Shown here piece by piece: positions 18,481-26,724 of a stretch of DNA of 64,000 nt (the first letter of the stretch is position 1; each line of letters begins with the position of its first letter). The DNA comes from Pelotomaculum schinkii. Lineage in GTDB: Bacteria; Bacillota; Desulfotomaculia; Desulfotomaculales; Pelotomaculaceae. The stretch spans positions 2,046,001-2,110,000 of the forward strand of contig NZ_QFGA01000001.1 in NCBI RefSeq assembly GCF_004369205.1. The letters run 5' to 3'. A program made the position numbers and the translations under genes. The notes beneath the pieces were generated by a model. That model made no database searches and was not told the origin of the DNA. It saw only the letters and a program-made list of their open reading frames with translations.

Positions 18481-20022
18481 TTACTTAATATCTACGGTGT
18501 TGTTCATCAGATAGAAATCAATGGGGTAAGCTTCAACACCGGTTATATTGCTTTTACAGACCACGTTGTTATTTGTATAGGCCATAAACAGATAAGGACA
18601 GTCATCCAGTATCATCTGTTGTGCTTGGGCTGCTATATTACATCTGGTTTGGGTATCCATTTCGGTAGCGAGCTTACCGATCAGTGAATCCAACTCCGTA
18701 TTACTGTAGTGTCCGTAATTTTCGGAAGCGCCTCTCTTGAAATAAAGCTCCAGGAAGTACTGGGGATCGCCGGTCGTGCCGGTATTGATATTCCCTACGC
18801 CGATATCAAAGGCGACATTTTTATCGGCCATAGCGGCAAGGTTATCGTCAGCCATTTCAATAATTACCTTGAGGCCGATTTTGGCGAACACGGATTGCAG
18901 GTAAGAAGCCTCCGTACTGTTATCGGTACCCTTCTTGATCACAAGCTTCAGTTGAACATCCTTACCGTTTTTCTCAACATAACCATCGCCGTTTTTATCG
19001 ATTAAACCACTGTCGGCCATTAATTGTTTAGCCTTGTCCAAATTATAATCGTAAGCGGAGAGCTTGTCATTGCCAAAAGGCAGGGAAGACGAGAACGGCC
19101 CCGTAGCCGGAATACCGCCCAGGAGCGTACCGGACAGTTCCTCACGGTTCAAGCTGTAAGCAAGCGCTTTCCTGACGTTAATATCTGCCAGAATGGGGTT
19201 GCTAAAATTCAGCCAGATCAAAGCGGTGCGGGTGCTGGGGACTTTGGATATTGTATAATCAGGGTTGTTCTCAAAGAGGGAAAGCGAGCTTACATCAATG
19301 GCCTGCGCCACATCGACATCTCCGGATTGCAGTGCCGAGGTACGGGTATCGCCGTCCCGGATCAAAACATAGGTAACCTTGCCCAGAGGAGAGGCCCCGC
19401 CCCAGTAATTATCATAAGATTCAACTTCAATAGACTTATCGAGAGTATAGGAAACGGCTTTAAAAGGACCGGTGCAAACAGGCGCTGTGTTGACATTGGT
19501 CAGCTCAACCGAGGTATCGATGATCGTGAATAAAGGATCAGCGATGTTGCCTAACAATGCGCCGTAAGGTTCGGTTGTGGTAATCGTCAGATCCTGCCCG
19601 GAGGCGGTAATACTTTTTACCGGCAGAAGAGAAGTAGCGCGATCACAAAGTTTAAGCGCTCTTTCCAGAGAAGACTTTACCGCCTCTGCGGTCACAGGAT
19701 TGCCGTTCTGAAAGGTTACGCCATCGCGGATATGGATTTTCCAGGTGGCGGCGTCAACGTTTTCCCATCTGTCGGCAAGGACGCCGACGATCTTCGAATT
19801 GGCGTCAAGCTTGACGAGAGTCTCTCCGACGGCGGTTCTGGACAAAGTCCAGCCGTTCCAGCTTTGGGTGGGATCCAACCCATCGCCAAAGTACCACAAG
19901 CCGACCGTCAGGTGTTTGTTTGGGTCTGCCTGGCTTGTTGTGGGAGTAGATCCACAGGCGGTGAGGCTTGCTATCATGAATACCATCACCAAAAAAAGTG
20001 CTATGATTCTTTTTGTTTTCAT
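18481..20022 (-). CDS. Dipeptide/nickel-type solute-binding lipoprotein
   Basis: A family 5 extracellular solute-binding protein of 513 residues with a lipoprotein signal (LTACGS, cysteine near residue 23). It contains the family segments GDGLDPTQSWNGW, WKIHIRDGVTFQNG and ADINVRKALAYSLNREEL. Family 5 members bind peptides, nickel chelates, opines or sugars; sequence alone does not decide here. It follows the DppC-like gene after a 121-bp gap, has a strong GGGAGGG site, and probably belongs to the same operon. Confidence 0.88.
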   Translation of the reverse strand: MKTKRIIALFLVMVFMIASLTACGSTPTTSQADPNKHLTVGLWYFGDGLDPTQSWNGWTLSRTAVGETLVKLDANSKIVGVLADRWENVDAATWKIHIRDGVTFQNGNPVTAEAVKSSLERALKLCDRATSLLPVKSITASGQDLTITTTEPYGALLGNIADPLFTIIDTSVELTNVNTAPVCTGPFKAVSYTLDKSIEVESYDNYWGGASPLGKVTYVLIRDGDTRTSALQSGDVDVAQAIDVSSLSLFENNPDYTISKVPSTRTALIWLNFSNPILADINVRKALAYSLNREELSGTLLGGIPATGPFSSSLPFGNDKLSAYDYNLDKAKQLMADSGLIDKNGDGYVEKNGKDVQLKLVIKKGTDNSTEASYLQSVFAKIGLKVIIEMADDNLAAMADKNVAFDIGVGNINTGTTGDPQYFLELYFKRGASENYGHYSNTELDSLIGKLATEMDTQTRCNIAAQAQQMILDDCPYLFMAYTNNNVVCKSNITGVEAYPIDFYLMNNTVDIK

Positions 20023-20143
20023 TTTTCCCTCCCATTTTTCTCAAAAATATATCGATAACTTAGTTGTCTAAGTATATTGAACACCGAACAGTTATTTATG
20101 ACACGATCTGATTCAAGAATCCGGCAAGGATATTAATTCCTGT

Positions 20144-20992
20144 TTAAAACCTGTCGGGAATTGAGGACTGTTCTTTGGGATCAAACAAGTCGCGCAGAAA
20201 ATCACCCAAAAAGTTAAACAAACATACCGTGATAAAAATTGAGATACCGGGGAAAATGGTAAGCCACGGCGCCTGCTGCAGCATGCTTTTACCTTCATAG
20301 AGCATGTATCCCCATTCCGAAGTAGGAGGCTGAGCCCCAAGACCAAGAAACGACAAGCTTGCGACCGACAAAAGAAAACCTCCGATATCCACCGCCGCAA
20401 TCACAATGATTTGGGAAACAACATTGGGCAGCAAATACTTGACGATGATTTTACTCACACCGGCGCCGGACAGCTTGGCAGCAATGACATAGTTTTTATT
20501 CTTTTCCATGATGATCAATCCCCGCGTCAGACGAGCGTACTTGGTCCAACCCGTGGATATAATGGCAATTCCGGTGTTAAAAAGGCCGGGACCGAGGACT
20601 CCAGCCACTGCAATGGCCAGAACCAAATTGGGGAAAGCAAGAAAGACATCGGTAACACGCATAATGCAGGAATCGGCCAAACCGCCGGCATAGCCAGAAA
20701 TCAAACCGATGACGCTACCCAGAATAACCGCAATAAAAACCAACGTAAATGTGGTGATAAGGGACGTTGAGGCGCCGTATAATACTCTGGACATAACACA
20801 CCGGCCCAGCCGGTCGGTGCCGAACGGATAAGCGGCGCATGGTTGCTGCAAGGCAACGGGAACATTGACCGCGTTAGGATCATGGGGGGCTAAAGCCGGT
20901 AGAATAACCTGTATAAAAAAGATAAAAAACGCAAACCCCGCACCCAGAAACAGATAGATCCTGTTCAGAGAATTTGAATGAGCACATTTCAT
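20144..20992 (-). CDS. ABC transporter permease, DppC/NikC type
   Basis: Inner-membrane subunit of 282 residues with six predicted membrane segments and the N-terminal pattern LAPHDPNAVNV then YPFGTDRLGRCVMSR that marks DppC-like permeases. The cytoplasmic coupling segment is YVIAAKLSGAGVSKI. A longer frame begins inside dppB, but the ATG at 20990-20992 sits five bases after GAGG, only 7 bp beyond the dppB stop. It pairs with the DppB-like subunit and the fused ATPase. Confidence 0.9.
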   Translation of the reverse strand: MKCAHSNSLNRIYLFLGAGFAFFIFFIQVILPALAPHDPNAVNVPVALQQPCAAYPFGTDRLGRCVMSRVLYGASTSLITTFTLVFIAVILGSVIGLISGYAGGLADSCIMRVTDVFLAFPNLVLAIAVAGVLGPGLFNTGIAIISTGWTKYARLTRGLIIMEKNKNYVIAAKLSGAGVSKIIVKYLLPNVVSQIIVIAAVDIGGFLLSVASLSFLGLGAQPPTSEWGYMLYEGKSMLQQAPWLTIFPGISIFITVCLFNFLGDFLRDLFDPKEQSSIPDRF

Positions 20993-20999
20993 GATTTCC

Positions 21000-21929
21000 T
21001 CATTGCAGCTTGATCTCGTGATTAAACATCGTGTATATAATATCAACAATCAAATTTGTTAAGACATAAATCAGTGCCATCCAGATGACATAGCCTTGGA
21101 TCAACGGATAATCACGGTTGAAGATGGCGTCCACCACCATTTCCCCCACCCCGGGCCAGACAAAGATCGTTTCCACAATCGCCGCCCCGCCCAGCAACCC
21201 GCCGACCGACAAGCCTAGCATAGTGATGATTGGCACCAGAACATTGGGCAGAACATGAAAGAACAGTATTTTGTTGGCGCTGACACCGCGGGCATAAGCG
21301 CCCTGTACGTAATCCTTATGTATTTCTTCCAGAATAGCCGCTCTAAGCTGCCGGACATATTTTCCAACCATAGAAAAAGCAAGCGTAACCGCGGGCAGGA
21401 TGATACCGACGGCGGCTCCGTTACTGATGATCGGCAGCAGCTTGAGGCGATAGGTAAAAAAGTATATCAGAAGCAGGCCCAACCAAAAAGACGGCATAGA
21501 AATACCGAAGAGAGAAAAAATCCTGATCAGATAATCGGCAAGCTTGTTTTTATAAACGGAGGACAGAATTCCCAACGGCAAAGCCAGCAAAATCGTCAGA
21601 AGCATTGCTGCGCCGGCTAGTTTTAAGGTCGCCGGCAGTTTGGAGGTGATTACGTCAAAAACCGGATAATTATACTTGTATGAAGTCCCGAAATCTCCGT
21701 GGATTACTCCACCCAGCCAGTTGATATACTGCACAGGGACCGGTTGGGTAAGACCCATTTGCTCTCTTGTTTTTTCCAAAAGTTCCTGGGTAGGCGCAAT
21801 ACCCATTTGATTCAGCAGAATCTGCGCCGGGTCGCTGGGAGCAAGGTACGATAAAAAAAACGTCAGGATGCTAACCCCCAATAAGACCGGGATTAATTGC
21901 AGAATTCTTCTGATGACGTATCGCTTCAT
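21000..21929 (-). CDS. ABC transporter permease, DppB/NikB type
   Basis: A 309-residue membrane protein beginning MKRYVIRRILQLIPVLLGVS, typical of DppB. It has about six helices and the coupling loop DYVQGAYARGVSANKILFFH (EAA-like). It lies 15 bp downstream of the stand-alone activator gene and just ahead of dppC. Whether it moves a peptide, nickel or another small molecule is not visible from sequence. Confidence 0.9.
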   Translation of the reverse strand: MKRYVIRRILQLIPVLLGVSILTFFLSYLAPSDPAQILLNQMGIAPTQELLEKTREQMGLTQPVPVQYINWLGGVIHGDFGTSYKYNYPVFDVITSKLPATLKLAGAAMLLTILLALPLGILSSVYKNKLADYLIRIFSLFGISMPSFWLGLLLIYFFTYRLKLLPIISNGAAVGIILPAVTLAFSMVGKYVRQLRAAILEEIHKDYVQGAYARGVSANKILFFHVLPNVLVPIITMLGLSVGGLLGGAAIVETIFVWPGVGEMVVDAIFNRDYPLIQGYVIWMALIYVLTNLIVDIIYTMFNHEIKLQ

Positions 21930-21944
21930 ATAACCCGCGCTTTC

Positions 21945-22775
21945 CTATTGCGCCGCATAGATCGCCGCTCCCAAAGCGCCGGTGTATACAGCGTTAATCT
22001 CCGGAGAGAAAACTGGTTTGTCGAGAACGCTTTCGATCGCGTGTTTCATACCCTCGTTGTTGGATACCCCGCCGGAAAAGAAGATATCAGGAAAACACTG
22101 GATCCGCCGCGTCTGATTTTTGATACGTCTGGCGGTGGCGATATGTACGCCCGCCGCAATATTGGCTGCCGTCGAGCCGCTTGCCTTCAGCGAGATGATC
22201 TCCGATTCGGCGAATACGACGCATTGACTGCTGATCTCGCAGGGAGAATCGGCCTGCAGGGAAATCCGAGAAAACCGCTCCACCGGCATCTCCAAAAGAT
22301 AGGCCGCTTTTTCCAGAAACCGGCCGGTACCGGCAGCGCAGCGGTCATTCAGGATAAATTCCAGAACATTGCCGTTTCTTTCATCGATACTGATCGCTTT
22401 GGCGTCCTGACCCCCGATATCGATCACGGTCCGGGCCGTGGTTAAGAGACAGTGCGCTCCCTTGGCGTGGCAGGAAATCTCCGTCATGATATCGCTGGGA
22501 ATATCCCGCAGGGAAAGAGAAACATTACCATACCCGGTGCCGACCATCTTCCGGATCTGTTTTCTGGACACACCGGATTGCTTCATTAATGATCCGACTA
22601 ACAGTTCCCCCGTTTCATTGGCGGAAATCCCGGTGGGCGTTAGAGCGGCATAAAGCATATCCCGGTAGAGCATGACAGCTTTACCGGTGCGGGAACCTAG
22701 ATCGACGCCCACCCAACAATTTTGCCGGTCGATCGGGAAGTCCCATTTTGAACTTTCACATTGAAAGGTTTCCAT
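21945..22775 (-). CDS. 2-hydroxyacyl-CoA dehydratase-type activator ATPase (BcrA/HgdC family)
   Basis: A homodimeric ASKHA ATPase of 276 residues that couples ATP hydrolysis to very low-potential electron transfer. It shows VGVDLGSRTGKAV (phosphate loop), VIDIGGQDAKAI and the two cysteines that bridge the dimer's [4Fe-4S] cluster: NDRCAAGTGRF and SSQCVVFAESE. The open frame extends 125 codons upstream but there it overlaps the dehydratase gene in another frame. The ATG at 22773-22775 behind AAAGGATGG is the sensible start, giving a 20-bp overlap. It is a second activator, additional to the one fused in the gene at 23988. Confidence 0.9.
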   Translation of the reverse strand: METFQCESSKWDFPIDRQNCWVGVDLGSRTGKAVMLYRDMLYAALTPTGISANETGELLVGSLMKQSGVSRKQIRKMVGTGYGNVSLSLRDIPSDIMTEISCHAKGAHCLLTTARTVIDIGGQDAKAISIDERNGNVLEFILNDRCAAGTGRFLEKAAYLLEMPVERFSRISLQADSPCEISSQCVVFAESEIISLKASGSTAANIAAGVHIATARRIKNQTRRIQCFPDIFFSGGVSNNEGMKHAIESVLDKPVFSPEINAVYTGALGAAIYAAQ

Positions 22776-23985
22776 AACAACCATCCTTTTTTTGCTGTTC
22801 CAGCATCTCAATAAAGGCGCGCACTCTGGTTTGGGTTTGTCCCTGGGAAGGATCCGGTTGGAACGTGCCCTCCAGGCAGATGCAGGGAACACCTTTCTGC
22901 TGAAAATAGTCCTTGACGATCTCTCTGGGAACCGTTTCCAGAGAGCAGCCGGAATAACCGTAGATAATGATTCCTTTCGCGTTGACCGCTTCCACATGCT
23001 TTTCGACAGACTGTCGTAAATAAACCGCTGCGCCGGCGTTATGGCTGTCCAGAACAAAGCGGGCCAGAGATTCGACGGGAGGAATATCCTCGCGGTAAGT
23101 TTGGGAAACGGCCGAGACCACCCCCAGAATCGCCGCATCGGATTGGTCAAGGATTTCCAGAGTGCTGGAGTTTTGTCCCCAGCCCCCGCCCCAGACCAGA
23201 GGAATCACGCGCTCAAGATCTCTGTCGTCAGGTGATAGGCCCTCCATCTCCGCGATCAGGCCGTCCAAAACTGACTCGAAGTAATCCGGCCGCCCAAAAC
23301 AGCTTGTGATGCCGTCCTGCAGGCACATAACCCCAAAACCCTTGATATAAAAAGGGTTGTCCAACCTGAGAGATAAAATATGCTGGTATTTCGTGATCAG
23401 ACGGTTCCGCCTGCGAATCTCAAACGCAAGCCGTTCCTCGTTTAAAGGCTTGCCGTCGGATAAAAACTGCTGGAATTCCAGAATCTGCTTCTTAAAGAAT
23501 TCCAACAAGTGTTCATATCTGACACCGTTTGCTTTAGGCGCGCGATAGGCGCTATCCATAATAAAAACTTTAAACCCATACTGACGCAGGACTTCCAAGG
23601 CCATGTTGTATGGTTCACAGGAAGAGCCCATACCGAACAGTTTTTTGATCGGTCCGTTCCGGCGCATGTACCAATCTCCCAAGGAGGCTTTGACCATGGA
23701 ACAGGTTTCAGCCGGGATCTGGAAATGCGTCTCCGCTACCTCGACCGCTTTATAAATATCCCTGGTCCAGATTTCCGTATAAGGGATCGGTATGGCGTCG
23801 CAGGCAAAAATCAGCGCCTGCCACATCCCCATTACAAAAACAACGTTGCCCCCTTTTGCCGCATAATCCTCGGCATAAGTCAGATAGCCTTCGGTGAGAT
23901 TAAACAGCTTCTGCATAGCAGGCGAATACCGGTGCAGTTCCCGGTTTCGCAGCATAGTTTTTTTCCACTCTTTATTCTCATTCAT
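22756..23985 (-). CDS. 2-hydroxyacyl-CoA dehydratase / double-cubane cluster family protein (HgdB-like)
   Basis: A 409-residue member of the HgdB/BcrC/DCCP family, which bind Fe-S clusters and accept electrons from an ASKHA activator. Probable cluster cysteines lie in LIFACDAIPIPYTEIW (about residue 60), GMGSSCEPYNMALEV (about 125) and IYGYSGCSLETVPRE (about 345). Dehydratases normally act as an HgdA/HgdB pair with CoA-ester substrates, but no CoA-transferase or CoA ligase is nearby. That favours a double-cubane-cluster protein or an uncharacterised reductase. The gene begins 2 bp after the upstream fusion gene. Confidence 0.82.
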   Translation of the reverse strand: MNENKEWKKTMLRNRELHRYSPAMQKLFNLTEGYLTYAEDYAAKGGNVVFVMGMWQALIFACDAIPIPYTEIWTRDIYKAVEVAETHFQIPAETCSMVKASLGDWYMRRNGPIKKLFGMGSSCEPYNMALEVLRQYGFKVFIMDSAYRAPKANGVRYEHLLEFFKKQILEFQQFLSDGKPLNEERLAFEIRRRNRLITKYQHILSLRLDNPFYIKGFGVMCLQDGITSCFGRPDYFESVLDGLIAEMEGLSPDDRDLERVIPLVWGGGWGQNSSTLEILDQSDAAILGVVSAVSQTYREDIPPVESLARFVLDSHNAGAAVYLRQSVEKHVEAVNAKGIIIYGYSGCSLETVPREIVKDYFQQKGVPCICLEGTFQPDPSQGQTQTRVRAFIEMLEQQKKDGCYGNLSM

Positions 23986-23987
23986 TG

Positions 23988-25994
23988 TTATCTCTCCGGT
24001 CCGTTAATCATGTTAATAAACGTTTCCAGCCGCGTACGCAATTGTCCGTAATCGTTGCGGGAATAATCCAGACCGATATCAAGGACAGGAAAACCGGCTT
24101 TTTGAAAACGTTTGACGAATTCATTTTTAATCTGACCATAACACGGACAGAATTTAACATAGGCAAAGACCACCGCTTCCGCGTTGTACTCCTTAGCCAG
24201 TTCAACGGAGAAATCCAGGCTGTCTTCCAAAGGCTGCATCCGGGCGCAGGGCGCCTTATCCATATAAGCTTTGGCCAGAGCGGCATAAGGCTCCGCCGTT
24301 TCATCCGTCTCGTAGCATATTGCTCTAAGCCCGGTGCAATGATCTTCCGCAACGATCCGCGCGTTCAGCTCATTTTCCAGCAAATCTATCAGCCGCATAT
24401 CGCCGTCCGACTGCAGTCCACCGGAAAGGAAAATACGGGAGCCGTTATGTCCACTATCGACATTTGGCACGGAACGGCTTTGCCGTTGTTTCCAAAAGTC
24501 CTGACAAATTGATAAATATTGTTCAGGCTCCAGATAGAAATAACCGCGCATCAGATCATAAAATTCCCCGCCTGATAACAGCGGAGGATTCTGCTTGCGC
24601 AACCCGGAAATGTTCTTCAAGATGGTCCTGATTCTGTTATACAACCGGATGCTTTCCCGAAGCCTCCGGGGATCAATCCGCGTTCCCGTTAGTCCTTCCA
24701 GAGTTTGGGCAAAAAAATGCAGCTCATCGGCAAGGAATTGATAAGAATCCGGATTGTGGCGTTTTCTGGGCAGGACAAAGGTATCGGCGTCTTTAAAATA
24801 ATTCAGGATCGCCTCGCTGAGCCTTTTGGTACAGTCGCAGGTATAGAAGTTATAAACGCCGTCCAATGAGAGATATAAAGGGTCCTTTTCCCGGAACGCG
24901 CCGAGGATGCTCTTGATAAAATCACAGTAAAAGCTCCTGGTTATCTGTTCTCCCCCGGCAATCTCTTCCGCAGTACCGGCCTGAAAAAGACGTATGTAGG
25001 AAACATCGGCGGCGTGCATCAGTTCCATCGGGGTATAAGTGCAAAGATATCCAATTTTTTTACGGTTCTCCCCGCCGTCGATATAGGAATGCAGCTTTTG
25101 CTCTATTTTGTGATGCAAATCCTGAAAATCGGATTTAACGGATGCCAGTATTAGCTGCTTCTTGAGGGACTTTTCCTGTTTTAGATAGCGAAGAGCGAGC
25201 GCCGCCCCGCCGATCGCTCCGGCATAATAAGGATTGATCTCCGATTCCGCCAGACGGCACTGCAGAACATCCTCCAAAGCCTTGCGCATGCCGATATTCT
25301 GAGAAACGCCCCCGGTGAACATAATTTGCTGTTTCGGGTCAAGGCGGCGGCTCAAGCTTAACACCCGCTTTGTCACCGCTCGATGAATACCGGCTGCGAT
25401 ATCCGCCACGTATTCCCCGCGCGCCAGCATGGAAATGAGCTCCGATTCGGCGAAAACGCTGCACTGGTTACTGATATTCAGTAGCTTAGCACTTTGAAGC
25501 GAAACCTGTCCCAGTGCTTCCAAGGGAAGCGAGAGCATTTCCGCCGCTTTTTCCAGAAAACGACCAGTACCGGCGGCGCACTTATCATTCATAACGAAAT
25601 CCGTTACCTCGCCATCCGCATTGACGGTAATGACTTTGGAGTCTTGTCCGCCGATATCAATCACGGTTCTGACCTCAGGGTTGAGTACATGCGCGCCTAA
25701 GGCATGACAGAAAATCTCGGTTTGCATTTTTACCGGGAAACCACTGAAACTGAGCGCAACGCGTCCATATCCGGTTCCGACCAAATAAGAAATGTCCCGC
25801 GGCTCTATTTCAGCTTGTAATAAAAGATCGTGGAGCACTTCCTCTGCGGTCGTCTGCATATTTACTCCGGTGTACGCTGAAGACAGATATAACCGACCCT
25901 TATGAACCAGCGCACCTTTTGCCGCACGTGAACCGATATCGATCCCAACTGTTGTTTCATAAAAGCCGTATTGATCCGACTTAATAAATTGCAT
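23988..25994 (-). CDS. Fusion of activator ATPase and HgdB-like dehydratase domain
   Basis: A 668-residue two-part protein. Residues 1-270 form an ASKHA activator (TVGIDIGSRAAKGALV, VIDIGGQDSKVI, cluster cysteines in NDKCAAGTGRF and SNQCSVFAESE). Residues about 290-668 form an HgdB-like domain with cysteines in IGYLCTYTPMELMHAAD, FYTCDCTKR and VKFCPCYGQI, and the family ending DYGQLRTRLETFI. It probably passes electrons internally or to the next gene's product using ATP. It opens the eight-gene operon. Fusions of this kind are annotated as CoA-substrate-specific enzyme activases or methanogenesis-marker-like proteins, and their substrates are mostly unknown. Confidence 0.85.
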   Translation of the reverse strand: MQFIKSDQYGFYETTVGIDIGSRAAKGALVHKGRLYLSSAYTGVNMQTTAEEVLHDLLLQAEIEPRDISYLVGTGYGRVALSFSGFPVKMQTEIFCHALGAHVLNPEVRTVIDIGGQDSKVITVNADGEVTDFVMNDKCAAGTGRFLEKAAEMLSLPLEALGQVSLQSAKLLNISNQCSVFAESELISMLARGEYVADIAAGIHRAVTKRVLSLSRRLDPKQQIMFTGGVSQNIGMRKALEDVLQCRLAESEINPYYAGAIGGAALALRYLKQEKSLKKQLILASVKSDFQDLHHKIEQKLHSYIDGGENRKKIGYLCTYTPMELMHAADVSYIRLFQAGTAEEIAGGEQITRSFYCDFIKSILGAFREKDPLYLSLDGVYNFYTCDCTKRLSEAILNYFKDADTFVLPRKRHNPDSYQFLADELHFFAQTLEGLTGTRIDPRRLRESIRLYNRIRTILKNISGLRKQNPPLLSGGEFYDLMRGYFYLEPEQYLSICQDFWKQRQSRSVPNVDSGHNGSRIFLSGGLQSDGDMRLIDLLENELNARIVAEDHCTGLRAICYETDETAEPYAALAKAYMDKAPCARMQPLEDSLDFSVELAKEYNAEAVVFAYVKFCPCYGQIKNEFVKRFQKAGFPVLDIGLDYSRNDYGQLRTRLETFINMINGPER

Positions 25995-26126
25995 AGGAAT
26001 TCTCTCTCTCTTCTTTTATGAAAAGTGTGTCACAAGGTCGTACAAAAATTTCGAACGCAACAGCTCAACAACAAGCCTGCCCTCCAGCGTGAATCGATTC
26101 ATTTCCTGAAGACACTGCGCCGTTTA

Positions 26127-26372
26127 TTAAAATCCGGCGCCCGTTGGATGTGTCTCCCTGAGAGCCTGGCATTCAATGTCACTCAAAAGGCAGCTTTTTC
26201 CATCCCCAGTAGATCCAACAACGCTGATTATTTCACTGCGTTTCAATATCAGACCAGGCAGTTCAGGTTTTCCTGTCTTATGTTTTGTTCTCTTTTTAAA
26301 TGTAAAGGCACTTCGTATCCGGCTTTGACCATTTTTATATATTGTTATGCGTTGCAACATGCTGTTTTGTAC
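26127..26372 (-). other. Long untranslated leader of the dehydratase operon, with a P-loop-like fragment
   Basis: About 380 bases separate the predicted transcription start (about 26372) from the first gene. One minus-strand frame here reads ISVVGSTGDGKSCLL, a P-loop-like string, in a stretch that ends at 26127 without any recognisable domain. It may be the relic of a nucleotide-binding protein or chance coding. I see no known riboswitch. Confidence 0.3.
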
Positions 26373-26378
26373 TGTTTC

Positions 26379-26407
26379 ATAATATAATCGACAACAGCAC
26401 ATGTCAA
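26379..26407 (-). promoter_or_regulatory. Sigma-A-type promoter of the dehydratase/transporter operon
   Basis: On the minus strand TTGACA (26402-26407), a 17-base spacer, then TATTAT (26379-26384): near-consensus -35 and -10 boxes. It points at the gene starting at 25994, about 380 bp downstream. Confidence 0.75.
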
Positions 26408-26547
26408 TGAAAAATTGTGATCTTCTTTTCAAAATCCGGGATACTTGAACACCTCCTTAAAAAAAAGAAGACCCGGGGGGGTACTCGGCCTATCTTCAAT
26501 TTTAAAACAAAAAAAAGGAGCACTTCCGTCTCCTGCTTATATCCGCT

Positions 26548-26710
26548 TTATTCTGTTTTTTCCCATTTCTCTTCCGATATACCAGCCTGTCTCAATATTT
26601 CCTTAAGCAAAGTGCGCTGATATCTCCCTCGTACGTGAAAAAGGGCCTTTAAAACCCAATAAACTTAAGCGCCGGACCAGTTCGCGCCTGCTAATGGGCT
26701 TTATTTCCAT
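26548..26710 (-). pseudogene. HicA/YcfA-type mRNA interferase remnant
   Basis: From the ATG at 26708-26710 the frame reads MEIKPISRRELVRRLSLLGF, then KGPFS, the start of YcfA/HicA-type toxins. It then jumps frame, where VRGRYQRTLLKEILRQAGIS, then EEKWEKTE and a stop, match the family C-terminus. The middle, including the catalytic-histidine region (normally GG-x-H), appears deleted, so the toxin should be inactive. No HicB antitoxin gene is visible beside it. It lies just downstream of the AAA ATPase gene on the same strand. Confidence 0.6.
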
Positions 26711-26724
26711 CAGATCTTTAAGAA

